A model generated the notes under the pieces. That model searched no databases, was not told the origin of the DNA, and saw nothing but the letters and a program-made list of their open reading frames with translations. From the NCBI GenBank assembly GCA_016710265.1, contig JADJJL010000003.1, forward strand, positions 343,501 through 407,500: a DNA stretch of 64,000 nucleotides, in the 5' to 3' direction. The DNA comes from Saprospiraceae bacterium. GTDB taxonomy: Bacteria > Bacteroidota > Bacteroidia > Chitinophagales > Saprospiraceae. Below, piece by piece: positions 16,986 to 26,450 of this stretch. Both the position numbers and the translations under genes were made by a program. The first letter of the stretch is position 1; every line of letters begins with the position of its first letter.

Positions 16986-19900
16986 TACGTGCTTCAAGCA
17001 AAATGGATCGGCTACTTACTTTATTTTGCGGCTTATATTAGTCAAGTCGTTGCGCAAAACCATAGCCCATGCGGACCCAGTCCCGTACCTTTGTCTGAAG
17101 ATTGTTCGGGAGCATGCGTAGTTTGCGATCTCAACGGTGTTTCTGCACGTACTACCAATAACATTCAAGGCCAATCGCCACCTGGATATTGCACCATGGT
17201 GGTGCACAGCATGCAATGGCTTGCTTTTGTGGCAGGTTCTACCAATCTTTCCATCAATGTGGCGGTATCAGGGTGTAACCAGGCAAATGGAGTAGAAATG
17301 GGTATCTATGCTTCAATGGATTGTGGCAGTTTTACGCTGGTTTCCAATTGTAACACCAACATGTTCGACAACCAGACCTGGCCTTTTTCCACGACCGCTC
17401 CTCTTAAACCTGGCTGCGTTTATTACCTTGTTTGGGATGGGAATGGCCCTAATTCTTGCAATGTTTCCATGACAGTGACAGCAGGTAGTGCCAAAGCTCC
17501 TATACCCAATACCAGCGAGCCAATCACAGGCAAAACTCTTGTCTGTGCGGGTGAGATGGTGAGCTATCGGATCAATGACATTTTTGGAGCCTGTGAATAT
17601 GAATGGCGGGTAGAAAATGGTAACATCCTTAGAGAAAATGGCAATCAGGTCGATGTCCTCTGGGATTCCCCGGGGATGGGAAAAATATGTGTGAAAGGAA
17701 AAAATGTATGCCATCAGGGGAATGAAGTTTGTTTGGACGTATTGATCGGGGATGAATCTCCTCCTACCGATTTGGGTCCATTTTATGTTTGTCCAGGACA
17801 GTTTCACAAAATTGGTCAACAAAATTTTGGAGCCGGAATTACTACCATACCACACAAAAATATTTATGGTTGCGACAGTCTAATCAATATAATCGTAGAA
17901 GAAATATTGGTTGAAGAAGGTTTTTTGGACACGACCATTTGTTGGCCTGCAAAACTCAATATCGGCAATCTTTCCATTGACAGCAGCACACAATTTGTCT
18001 ATCGTACAAAATCAAAACTTACACCTTTTTGTGACTCCTTGATTTTTATTGATCTTCGGGTTATACGATTGTTTCCAGTATTGAATAAATCAAATGATTT
18101 AAGTTGCACCGACACCCTTGTAATTCTAAATGTTGATTCCTCACAAACCAATTTTAAAGACATCCATAGTTATGTTTGGTTGTCTCCCTCAGGAGACACC
18201 CTTGCGCGCAATCAAAATGCCACTGCTTTATTACCTGGAGAATATCAATTCATCGTTTTACCCAGAGACAGTTTTGATACCAAATGCCCAAATATTTTTA
18301 GCATTCAGGTTTCCGGATCACGCAATATTCCGGAATTGGTTCTTTTGGATAGCATTAAAATTTGTTCGGGCAGTAGCTTGATTCTGGATTCAATACCCAT
18401 TAGAGATTTACAAAGTTCAGGAGCAATACTGAGTTACCATTTTGCTCAGCCCTGCGATTCAAGCAATCTCCTTACTTCAGGTACGATTCAAGTAGATCAA
18501 GACAGTGTCATTTTTGTAAAAGCAAGCAACGGCATTTGTTTTGATGAATTGGCCTTACCTATTTATCTTTTACCCAAAACCATAGTTAGTATTTCTGAAA
18601 TACGGATTTGTAAGGGAGACACCATTTGGTTTAATCAAATGAATGGAACACACATTGGACCTGATCCATCTGGTTTGGAATTTTACAGTTGTCAGGACAG
18701 CCAATGTTTAATTTCTCAAGCCTATTGGATCGGATATTCAGATACCGTTTTATGGCTAAGACCCACAGGAGTGTCTTGTCCTGAATGGTCTACAATGACT
18801 ATAAATGTTCTTTCCATTCCTGATCTTCAAGCCGTCGTAGAAAGAAAACTTTTGTGTCTTGGAGATCCTTTGAAAATCAGTTGGAATGCAGCCCAAAATA
18901 TAAATTATTTTTTTAGTGTGGATTCTGCTGAAACACTTCTTAGTTCTTCTGGATTTTTGGACAGTATTCTTACACAATCAGGAAAAATAAATTTTTGTCT
19001 TCGCACACAATTGGAAAATTGTCAAAGTAATTATTGCGATTCTATAGAAATTAGAGATGCACCGAATGCCCCTGCAGGACAATGTTTTTCCACAGACAGC
19101 AGTGTAATTTTCTCCTGGAAAAAGGATACGAATTTTATTTTTGAAATACTCAATGTGAGCGGACAAACTCAAGGATTTCAAAATTCAGATTCGACTTATT
19201 ATTTTTCTGGATTGGTCAGAGGAGAAGAGGTTTCGATTAGGATAATTCTCAAAGACAGTCTTTGTGGAGACCAGTTTATTGAACTTCGTTGTGCGGCCAT
19301 CGATTGTCCGGACCGGAATATTGTACAACAAGCAGCTATTCTAATTTGCCTGGATGATCAAACAGATACCATTCATCTGAACCCAGTTTTAGACATAGGC
19401 TCAGCACTGGGGCGTTGGATTTTTAATGGTCCCGGAATAAGGGACAGCAGTTCCTCCGTTTTTGATGTAAACCTCGCAGGAAGAGGAATACACCAAATAC
19501 ACATCCGTTATGAAGAAGCAGGATGTGTTTATATCGGGCAACAAATAATCGTCATTAGACAAAAGCCCTTGGCCCAGTTTATTTTGGATAGTACCATTTG
19601 TCAGGATTCATTTTTGTTGATCCGATTTACGGGTCGAAAAGAAGACAGTACCAACGGTCAATGGCAATTGGATGGTGGTTTTTTTCGCCAGTTGGGAAAA
19701 GATCTTTTTGAAATTAAATGGGATAAGCCGGGAAAGAAAAAAATCAGACTTAAATTGCCGGAAGAATTTTGTTTTGATGAACAAGAGCAGGAAACAGAAG
19801 TCTTAGCGCCACTTGAATTGCCCGAAATTCAATGTCACTCTACCGACACTTCTATTACTTTTTATTGGAGGAAAAATCCGCGTGCAAAAAATTACATCAT

Positions 19901-21071
19901 CACCCAATTGAAAGGCCCCAATGGATTTCAAACCAGTGACACCAGTTTTCACATCAGCATCCAAAAACCAGGGGATACAGCAGAACTTAGGGTCAGGATT
20001 TTGGATCAGGGACCCTGTGGTGATGTAGAATCAGAAGCTGTTTTGTGTTCAACTCCTTTATGTCCACTCATCCAATTGGCTTTGGATACAATCGTACGAA
20101 TATGTGCCCATCAAATATCAATTTTGTCTTTAAAGTCAATGGTCTCCGACACTAATTTGAGGATCAATTTTTCAGGTCCACAATTGTCAGGTGATCTGAT
20201 CCAATTTGACAAAATTTCGGAAGGAATGCATACGTATTATATTCAATACCAAAATGGAAATTGTTTTTACAAAGATAGTATCCAAGTTACCAAATTGGGG
20301 GTTCCGCAATTTAATGAAATAAATATATTGCCCATTCCATGCTCAGAAACTGACAGCACGGGAACAGCTTCAATTGATCAAATACAATTTGGACATCCTC
20401 CCTATCAATTTTCTCTGAATGGATCTCCATTTTCCAATGCAAGCAAATTTACAAATTTGCTAGCCGGTCATCATCGCATCTCAGTGATAGATTCTAACGG
20501 ATGTAAAACAGATACAATTATCCAGTTGATTGCTCCACAAAAAGTGACCATCGATCTCGGACCCGATTTGGATGTGCTAAAAGGAACACTCATCGAAATC
20601 AGATCAGACATCATTGGTCCTTACTCGAGACTGATTTGGACCGGACCTCATTCTTTACCTTGCGATAGTTGCAAAATCCTCAGATTTAAAGCAGAGACTG
20701 ATCTTCTTTTATTGGCTACTGTTTCCAACGAAGATGGATGTCTGGATGAAGATGAAATAAAAATACGAGTGCGTGATAAAAATATTTACGCACCAAATTC
20801 ATTTTCTCCAAATGGAGATGGAGTCAATGATGGTTTCATTCTTTATGGACCTGATGAAAGTGTGCGCATCCGTATTCTTGAAATTTACGATCGTTGGGGA
20901 GCGCAATTATTCCAAGCAGAAAATCTTCCATTAAATAATCCAAACAATGGATGGAACGGAGAATTTAATGGGCAAAAAATTATACCGGGAGTATATGTTT
21001 ATTCTGCAACAGTTATTTTTAACGATGGGTCCATTTCTAAAATTCAAGGTGAAATTACATTGGTGAGGTAA
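16983..21071 (+). CDS. Large T9SS type B cargo with PKD/Ig-like domains
   Basis: The frame is closed by a TGA at 16968-16970 and has no ATG before the signal peptide, so translation must begin at TTG 16983 or GTG 16989 (VLQAKWIGYLLYFAAYISQVVAQ). The 1362-residue product starts with a cysteine-rich adhesin-like domain (about residues 26-170), then several PKD-like segments. Two diverged cysteine-pair units near residues 265-360 (CPGQFHKIG ... GCDSL; CWPAKLNIG ... FCDSL) follow. A SprB-type repeat (PPYQFSLNGSPF ... GHHRISVIDSNGC) is near residue 1140. It ends with a gliding-motility-type CTD (APNSFSPNGDGVNDGF ... IYDRWGAQLF ... GEITLVR). Export by T9SS is expected; the function is unknown. Confidence 0.85.
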   Translation: MYVLQAKWIGYLLYFAAYISQVVAQNHSPCGPSPVPLSEDCSGACVVCDLNGVSARTTNNIQGQSPPGYCTMVVHSMQWLAFVAGSTNLSINVAVSGCNQANGVEMGIYASMDCGSFTLVSNCNTNMFDNQTWPFSTTAPLKPGCVYYLVWDGNGPNSCNVSMTVTAGSAKAPIPNTSEPITGKTLVCAGEMVSYRINDIFGACEYEWRVENGNILRENGNQVDVLWDSPGMGKICVKGKNVCHQGNEVCLDVLIGDESPPTDLGPFYVCPGQFHKIGQQNFGAGITTIPHKNIYGCDSLINIIVEEILVEEGFLDTTICWPAKLNIGNLSIDSSTQFVYRTKSKLTPFCDSLIFIDLRVIRLFPVLNKSNDLSCTDTLVILNVDSSQTNFKDIHSYVWLSPSGDTLARNQNATALLPGEYQFIVLPRDSFDTKCPNIFSIQVSGSRNIPELVLLDSIKICSGSSLILDSIPIRDLQSSGAILSYHFAQPCDSSNLLTSGTIQVDQDSVIFVKASNGICFDELALPIYLLPKTIVSISEIRICKGDTIWFNQMNGTHIGPDPSGLEFYSCQDSQCLISQAYWIGYSDTVLWLRPTGVSCPEWSTMTINVLSIPDLQAVVERKLLCLGDPLKISWNAAQNINYFFSVDSAETLLSSSGFLDSILTQSGKINFCLRTQLENCQSNYCDSIEIRDAPNAPAGQCFSTDSSVIFSWKKDTNFIFEILNVSGQTQGFQNSDSTYYFSGLVRGEEVSIRIILKDSLCGDQFIELRCAAIDCPDRNIVQQAAILICLDDQTDTIHLNPVLDIGSALGRWIFNGPGIRDSSSSVFDVNLAGRGIHQIHIRYEEAGCVYIGQQIIVIRQKPLAQFILDSTICQDSFLLIRFTGRKEDSTNGQWQLDGGFFRQLGKDLFEIKWDKPGKKKIRLKLPEEFCFDEQEQETEVLAPLELPEIQCHSTDTSITFYWRKNPRAKNYIITQLKGPNGFQTSDTSFHISIQKPGDTAELRVRILDQGPCGDVESEAVLCSTPLCPLIQLALDTIVRICAHQISILSLKSMVSDTNLRINFSGPQLSGDLIQFDKISEGMHTYYIQYQNGNCFYKDSIQVTKLGVPQFNEINILPIPCSETDSTGTASIDQIQFGHPPYQFSLNGSPFSNASKFTNLLAGHHRISVIDSNGCKTDTIIQLIAPQKVTIDLGPDLDVLKGTLIEIRSDIIGPYSRLIWTGPHSLPCDSCKILRFKAETDLLLLATVSNEDGCLDEDEIKIRVRDKNIYAPNSFSPNGDGVNDGFILYGPDESVRIRILEIYDRWGAQLFQAENLPLNNPNNGWNGEFNGQKIIPGVYVYSATVIFNDGSISKIQGEITLVR

Positions 21072-21118
21072 ATTTAATTCTTTTCAATTAACTTCCTTCA
21101 AAAGCATTCTATGAGGAA

Positions 21119-23848
21119 TTAATTTAATTCCTCCGGCTTTGGCGGCTTTTGTTTTTTAATTTCTTTTTCGAGTGCTTCGGTCGCCTTAGTCAATTCATTG
21201 AGCTTTTTGATTCGATCCGCATCCTGTTTATCCAGAGCACCTGTAGATTTTCCATTAAAAGTAAATCCTTTTTGATCTGCATCCAAAATAATTTTTTCTG
21301 CTTTGTCTATCTCACCGCTCAACAACATTTTAGCCAACTCATTGACGACTTCTTTTTGGATCACTCTTTTTAGTGGTCTAGCTCCAAACTGTGGTTCGAA
21401 TCCTAAATCAGCCAATAGATCCAAACCTTTGTCCGTCACTTCAAACTCAACGCCTTGTTCTTTTAAATTTTTAATCAAACCCTTCAATTGAAGCTTACCA
21501 ATTTTTTTGATTTCTTCTCTGGTGAGAGGCAAGAACATAATTTTATCGTCAATCCTATTGAGAAATTCAGGTCTAAGGGTTGATTTTAATTTTTCAAAAA
21601 CTTCGATACGGGTGGTTTCAATAATTTCAGAGCGGTGTTTGTCTCCCACTGCTTCCAGGTCTTCGAAATTTTCCAATATAAGTTCTGATCCCATATTGGA
21701 AGTCATGATGATGATGGTATTTTTAAAGTTTGCAATTCTACCTTTGTTGTCTGTTAATCTTCCATCATCCAACACTTGCAATAAAATATTAAATGTATCC
21801 TGATGTGCTTTTTCGATTTCATCCAATAGTATAATGCTGTAAGGTTTGGTCCTTACGGCTTCAGTCAATTGACCGCCTTCGTCATAGCCCACATATCCAG
21901 GAGGAGCTCCGACCAATCTGGATACAGAATGAGACTCCATGTATTCGCTCATGTCAATGCGCGTCATTGCTTTTTCATCATCAAACAAGACTTCTGCCAG
22001 GGCTTTTGCCAATTCTGTTTTTCCGACACCTGTAGGCCCTAGAAAAATAAATGAGCCTATTGGGCGATTGGGATCTTGTAGGCCCGCTCTGCTACGTCTC
22101 ACAGCATCAGAAACGGCACGTACTGCTTCCGCTTGACCAATGACTCTTTTACCCAACTCAGATTCCAAATCCAGTAATTTCTGTTTTTCTGACATCAACA
22201 TTTTCTGAAGTGGAATTCCGGTCCATTTGCTAACCACACCAGCGATGTCATTGGATGTGACTGTATCTGAAGTAAATCTGGTTCCTTCCGGTAATGCTTT
22301 TAATTTGTCTTCTACTTCCGCAAGCATTTTTTCTTGTTCTTTCATGTCGCCATATCTGATTTTGGCAACCATTCCAAAGTCAGATTCTCTTTCTGCGCGA
22401 TCTGCCTGTATATTAAGAGCATCTATTTTCTTTTTTATTTCCTGCACCTGATCGACGATTTCTTTTTCAGCTTGCCAGGCTGCTTTGATGGAAGCCAATT
22501 TTTCTTTTGCATTGGCCAAGACTTCTTCAATGTATTTAATCTTCGTACTTTCTTTATCTCTCTTAATGGCTTCTCTTTCGATTTCCAATTGTCTTACTTT
22601 TCGTTCTTGATCATCCACTTCATCCGGTACACTGTCGAGCTCTAATCTTAATTTGGCGCAAGCCTCATCAATCAAGTCAATTGCTTTGTCTGGTAAATGT
22701 CTATCTGAAATATATCGATGAGAAAGTTCAGCTGCTGCGATCAAGGCTTCATCCAATATGGCGATTTTATGATAAACTTCATATTTATCCTGAATTCCAC
22801 GAAGGATGGAAATGGTATCTTCCACAGAAGGTTCGTCGATGATCACTGGTTGGAATCTTCTCACCAATGCTTTGTCATTTTCAAAATATTTTTGATATTC
22901 GTCGAGGGTGGTGGCACCAATCATATGAAGTTCGCCGCGGGCCAAAGCGGGTTTTAGAATATTGGCCGCATCAATGGATCCACTTCCACCGCCTGCACCG
23001 ATAAGGGAGTGGATTTCGTCAATAAATAAAATAATTTTACCATTGGATTCATTGACTTCTTTGATGACTGCCTTAAGTCTTTCTTCAAATTCACCTTTGT
23101 ACTTTGCACCTGCTATTAAAGCTGCTAGATCCAATGTAAATATACTTTTTTCGCGAAGATTTTCCGGTACATCTTTCTCAACAATTCTCCAGGCTATTCC
23201 TTCCACAATGGCAGTTTTTCCAACGCCAGCCTCTCCGATTAAGATTGGATTGTTTTTCTTTCTTCTGGAAAGGATATGAAGAATTCTTCTGATTTCTTCA
23301 TCGCGTCCTACGATGGGATCCAGTTTTCCGCTTTCTGCGGCTGCATTCAGATTGACAGCATATTTATTTAATGCATTGTATTGTTCATCACCGCCAGCTT
23401 CCTTCACGGTTTTTCCTTTGCGCAATTCGAGTATGGATTGTCTTATATTTTCAACATTAATTTGATTTGCTTTTAAAATTTTAGAAGCAGGATCATTGGT
23501 TTTTAAAAAAGCAAGAAGGATGAGTTCCAATGAAATAAATTCATCTTTAAATTCTGCCATTAATTTTTTGGCAGCCAAAAGAACCTGGTTCGCTTCATTG
23601 CTCAAATATTGCTTGTCGACACCCTGTACCTTTGGTATTTTTAAAATTTCCGTATCGAGTTCTGATTTTATTTTGGCCAAACGCGCGCTAGATTTCTGCA
23701 TCAAAAAATCGCAAAGTTGCTCATCGGTTTCGATCACCCCTTTTAAGAGATGTACGCTGTCTACTACCTGTTGTTCATTGTTTGAAGCAATTTGTTGAGC
23801 CTTAAGGATTGCATCCTGGGCTTTCATGGTAAAATTTTCGTAGGTCAT
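21119..23848 (-). CDS. clpB: ClpB disaggregase
   Basis: This AAA+ chaperone pulls polypeptides out of protein aggregates in the cytoplasm, working with DnaK. The 909-residue protein has the Clp N-domain (residues 1-145) and a first AAA domain with Walker A GEAGVGKT (205-212). A charged coiled-coil middle domain lies at about residues 410-525. The second AAA domain has Walker A GPTGVGKT (near 607) and the C-terminal D2-small domain (EPQFGARPLKRVIQKEV). It is about 40 residues longer than typical ClpB, mostly in the lysine-rich C-terminal tail (EKEIKKQKPPKPEELN). The ATG at 23848 matches the family start (MTYENFTMKAQDAILKAQ). It is transcribed alone, and no CIRCE-like inverted repeat is visible upstream. 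Confidence 0.96.
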   Translation of the reverse strand: MTYENFTMKAQDAILKAQQIASNNEQQVVDSVHLLKGVIETDEQLCDFLMQKSSARLAKIKSELDTEILKIPKVQGVDKQYLSNEANQVLLAAKKLMAEFKDEFISLELILLAFLKTNDPASKILKANQINVENIRQSILELRKGKTVKEAGGDEQYNALNKYAVNLNAAAESGKLDPIVGRDEEIRRILHILSRRKKNNPILIGEAGVGKTAIVEGIAWRIVEKDVPENLREKSIFTLDLAALIAGAKYKGEFEERLKAVIKEVNESNGKIILFIDEIHSLIGAGGGSGSIDAANILKPALARGELHMIGATTLDEYQKYFENDKALVRRFQPVIIDEPSVEDTISILRGIQDKYEVYHKIAILDEALIAAAELSHRYISDRHLPDKAIDLIDEACAKLRLELDSVPDEVDDQERKVRQLEIEREAIKRDKESTKIKYIEEVLANAKEKLASIKAAWQAEKEIVDQVQEIKKKIDALNIQADRAERESDFGMVAKIRYGDMKEQEKMLAEVEDKLKALPEGTRFTSDTVTSNDIAGVVSKWTGIPLQKMLMSEKQKLLDLESELGKRVIGQAEAVRAVSDAVRRSRAGLQDPNRPIGSFIFLGPTGVGKTELAKALAEVLFDDEKAMTRIDMSEYMESHSVSRLVGAPPGYVGYDEGGQLTEAVRTKPYSIILLDEIEKAHQDTFNILLQVLDDGRLTDNKGRIANFKNTIIIMTSNMGSELILENFEDLEAVGDKHRSEIIETTRIEVFEKLKSTLRPEFLNRIDDKIMFLPLTREEIKKIGKLQLKGLIKNLKEQGVEFEVTDKGLDLLADLGFEPQFGARPLKRVIQKEVVNELAKMLLSGEIDKAEKIILDADQKGFTFNGKSTGALDKQDADRIKKLNELTKATEALEKEIKKQKPPKPEELN

Positions 23849-23983
23849 AATTCAATGCTTGTATTATACCACAAGGTCTATCAAATTCTTGACCATTCAC
23901 TATTTTATGTCAAAATGTCTGAATTAGAGATTTATTGTATGCCAATTTTACATTTTTTTAGTCTTAATTGTCAGAAAGTAAAC

Positions 23984-24107
23984 AATGGGAAATGGACAAT
24001 GGCCAATTGACAATGGACAATGGGAAATGGACAATGAACAATGAAGAATGGACAATTATCAACTATCAATTCACCATTAATCATTCACCATTAATCATTA
24101 ATCATTA
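23984..24107. repeat. Low-complexity array of aatggacaatgg and ccattaatcatt words
   Basis: The left half repeats variants of aatggacaatgg (also gaaatggacaatg and gacaatgaacaatgaagaat). The right half repeats caccattaatcatt, roughly complementary. It lies between the end of the lipoprotein gene at 24105 and the start of clpB, so it could act as a terminator for the former. Slippage of short words would explain its form. Confidence 0.6.
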
Positions 24108-24881
24108 TTTCTTCATCCTATACTCCTCTCTCTTTAACATTTTCAATGTAAGCTTACTGGAAGCGTCATGATAAACAAGTTTAATTCCACCGTTGGAGCT
24201 GTCTTCAAAAAGCATTTCCGGAAGTTTAAAAACAAGAGGTTTAGATCCACTGATTTTATTTGCTTTGTTAGAAACTACTTTCCGGATAAAACGGAGATGG
24301 TCATCCACACCGGTCACGTCAATGATATAGTGTTCTTTGGCATTTCTACTGCTTTTAACTTTGCCGCTCAACATGCCTTTGTAAACCCTAACCTCTCTGT
24401 TAAAATGGTATCCACCGTGTTCGTGTTTGAAGGTCTCAATGGAGTCGCTGTAATAGAAAATTTTGGATCTTTCGTAGACAGAGTCTTTGACAATTTTTTC
24501 AGAAAGTAAAAAACATATTTTTCTTCCTTGTCTGCTTGTAAGTTCAACCCATCTAAATTTATGATAACCCACCGCGGGACTCACACAAGGATTGTTTTCA
24601 GGATCAAGATTAAGCGTATATCCTCTCGTGTTGCCATTTTCCACTTGGCATTCAGGAAATTTTCCCACAAAAATTTTAACGTCTTGTATATCGTCTTCCT
24701 CCATCTGGGATTTCTCTTTCATTTTTTGAGGAAGAAATCCAACCAAAGGTGAATTTTCCTCTCCTGTCACTTTGTACAAGGTACCCAGTACATCGTACTG
24801 TTCTTCTGTAAAATGACGGATGCTGCATGCGCTTAACATGGTGAAAAGTATTACGGATAGGAAAAGGATTTTATTTTTCAT
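24105..24881 (-). CDS. Predicted lipoprotein of unknown function
   Basis: The ATG at 24881 begins a lipoprotein signal (MKNKILFLSVILFTMLSAC, lipobox LSAC), giving 258 residues; a longer frame upstream runs antisense-like through the neighbour and is not used. The mature part is mixed beta-rich with many lysines and no motif I recognise. The start codon overlaps the last 11 bases of the upstream gene (stop at 24871-24873), which implies translational coupling. The pair may act together in the outer membrane, which is inference from the overlap only. Confidence 0.65.
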   Translation of the reverse strand: MKNKILFLSVILFTMLSACSIRHFTEEQYDVLGTLYKVTGEENSPLVGFLPQKMKEKSQMEEDDIQDVKIFVGKFPECQVENGNTRGYTLNLDPENNPCVSPAVGYHKFRWVELTSRQGRKICFLLSEKIVKDSVYERSKIFYYSDSIETFKHEHGGYHFNREVRVYKGMLSGKVKSSRNAKEHYIIDVTGVDDHLRFIRKVVSNKANKISGSKPLVFKLPEMLFEDSSNGGIKLVYHDASSKLTLKMLKREEYRMKK

Positions 24882-25917
24882 ACAAGCGGGAATTATAAGT
24901 GGCACCAAAATAAAGTCTGGTATCGTCTCGGTTAGGATGCAATATAAATCCAAGGCCGGCATGGATGATGTCTTGCACTCCAAAAATTAATTTTTTTCCA
25001 TTTCCTTTGTCCTCTACCAACGAACCGATCACGCCAATGTCAAACGCCACAGGGTACACACTGGGCCAGGCCACTTTAAGATTATAGGAGGAGGAGTTAA
25101 AAAGTTCTGAGGTATAATATTTACCTAGTTTATTGTGATTGGATTGACTGTATTTTGGAATGTTCATTCCGAGCACATTGCTTAGCTCATACAATAAGGG
25201 CGTATATCCGGTGAATTGGTCGAATGTGAGTTCAATATAATTTTGCGAATAAACGCTCCCATCTCTTTGTTTGGGATGAACGAAAATACCTCCACCACCA
25301 GTCCACCATCGATCCATGTTGTCTCCGGAACCAATGTTGGCGATTGGAGGTCCTCCATCGTTGTAATACAAGATCGAGAATCTATCTGCAAATGTGATAT
25401 TAATCGCACCGACGGTTTGGTTTCGATGATGATTGTTGAGAATGTAGTTGCCAGTGAATACAATCGCATGATTGAATTCATGTCGCAAATTATAAGCTGA
25501 GGAATTGCCTATGGTTCTTAGGTATTTCATGTTTCCGGTTTTGTTTAAACCAAAACCTGCGGAGAATGAATTTACAAGATCGAATTGAATGTCATAATCC
25601 AAAGGATCCTGGCTGTTACCAAGAGATCTTGAATATAAACTAACAGTAGGGCCATAGGCCAATATCCATTGTTTGCTCTCGATATTGACCAAGCCTGATA
25701 AAAAGAGTTTTATACCTGTATTTCCGCTCAAAAGCTGTTTACCAAGTCCCGATTTATTGAGTAATCCTCTGTACAAATTGACATTGGCCCCAATGCGCAG
25801 TTCATAGGTAAAGCGTCGTGGTTTCGGTTCAGAAGATTGTGCTTTACAAGGTGTACTGGAAAACACAATAGATAAGAAACAAAATGTAGCCGTAATAGAG
25901 TTTAATAGTAGGTTCAT
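24871..25917 (-). CDS. Exported beta-rich protein, possibly Ntox23-like or an outer-membrane barrel
   Basis: The 348-residue protein has a signal peptide ending near CKAQ (residue 27). The mature part is rich in alternating hydrophobic and aromatic strands (ITFADRFSILYYND, YIELTFDQFTGYTPLL, LYFGATYNSRLYEK), suggesting a barrel or all-beta fold. The segments RHEFNHAIVFTGNYI and DRWWTGGGGIFV recall Bacteroidota proteins labelled 'polymorphic toxin type 23 domain', but I cannot confirm this. No immunity-type partner is evident other than the overlapping lipoprotein gene downstream. A signal peptide, absence of a long delivery domain and absence of toxin-cassette context argue against a classical polymorphic toxin. 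Confidence 0.55.
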   Translation of the reverse strand: MNLLLNSITATFCFLSIVFSSTPCKAQSSEPKPRRFTYELRIGANVNLYRGLLNKSGLGKQLLSGNTGIKLFLSGLVNIESKQWILAYGPTVSLYSRSLGNSQDPLDYDIQFDLVNSFSAGFGLNKTGNMKYLRTIGNSSAYNLRHEFNHAIVFTGNYILNNHHRNQTVGAINITFADRFSILYYNDGGPPIANIGSGDNMDRWWTGGGGIFVHPKQRDGSVYSQNYIELTFDQFTGYTPLLYELSNVLGMNIPKYSQSNHNKLGKYYTSELFNSSSYNLKVAWPSVYPVAFDIGVIGSLVEDKGNGKKLIFGVQDIIHAGLGFILHPNRDDTRLYFGATYNSRLYEK

Positions 25918-26141
25918 CTTTCTGGACTTTGCAGTAAAGTTAAAATAATTTGAGTTACTATATACTCTGTGTAAGGAAGAAATGAAAATTAAGGCTTAAT
26001 TGGAAAAACTTTTATTCCCTAAAAGTTACAATCAGGACATTCTGATGATATATAATTTTTTAACATTCACTATTCGAAGTTTGGAAACTTCGAATATCGC
26101 ATCCAGCAGGGCCGAGAAGATTTTATTTATCGAGGATTATC

Positions 26142-26198
26142 CTTTACCATGGGTTGTCACCTTTACCATGGGTTGTCACCTTTACCATGGGTTGTCAC
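26142..26198. repeat. Three perfect 19-bp tandem repeats
   Basis: Unit ctttaccatgggttgtcac occurs at 26142-26160, 26161-26179 and 26180-26198 with no spacer. It contains the core ccatgg and is related to the hairpin at 26269-26292. Confidence 0.85.
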
Positions 26199-26214
26199 TC
26201 ATGGTTATTACAAT

Positions 26215-26385
26215 TTAACCCCTTCAGGGTTAAAGGAGGGTTTTGTTTAGCCCACGGGCTTTCGCCCTTACCATGGGTAGCAACCCATGGTAACTAATAT
26301 TTAACCCCTTCGGGGTTAGTCCTGTGTTGTTTAGTCCAAGGGCTTTTGCCTCCAGTTAATGAAATGTAAGCCCTTCGGGGTATTT
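26215..26385. repeat. REP-like palindrome mosaic
   Basis: Successive palindromes are ttaaccccttcagggttaa (from 26215), gcccacgggctttcgccc (from about 26250) and a perfect hairpin taccatgggt/acccatggta with a 4-base loop (26269-26292). These are followed by ttaaccccttcggggtta (from about 26301) and a worn second copy of the 'gggctt' unit (26337-26349), ending with cccttcgggg (from about 26371). The order is repeated twice in decaying form, as in dispersed Bacteroidota intergenic repeats. No transposase is present. Confidence 0.65.
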
Positions 26386-26430
26386 TCAAATTTCCATGCT
26401 TCGGATACGCTCAGCACAGGCATTTCCAAA

Positions 26431-26450
26431 TTGATTAATCAACTAATCAA
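26431..26450 (-). terminator. Possible terminator hairpin after the lipoprotein gene
   Basis: The bases ttgatta-atcaac-taatcaa form a 7-bp perfect stem immediately after the stop codon of the leftward gene at 26451. The stem is AT-only and no long U tract follows, so the call is weak. Confidence 0.3.

Larger units (their letters stand above)
25918..26430. other. Gene-free region dominated by palindromic repeats
   Basis: More than 500 bp lie between two leftward genes. The right 60% is a mosaic of REP-like palindromes (26142-26410); the left part has no recognisable feature. A short rightward open frame (26000-26218) runs into the repeats and is not accepted as a gene. Confidence 0.6.

Noticed and set aside
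17016..17855. Leftward open frames opposite the large type B cargo
   Set aside because: The plus-strand frame has a signal peptide and continuous domains; the reverse frames are composition artefacts.
21149..23798. Several open frames antisense to clpB
   Set aside because: They mirror the codon bias of clpB and carry no independent features.
24871..25917. Firm call as a polymorphic toxin
   Set aside because: Only segment-level resemblance; it has a signal peptide, no delivery domain and no recognised immunity gene.
26142..26198. Possible CRISPR-like array
   Set aside because: The three 19-bp units are contiguous with no spacers and no cas genes are nearby.
26000..26218. Plus-strand open frame of 72 codons
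   Set aside because: Its second half is translated 19-bp tandem repeat; no start signal or homology-like features.
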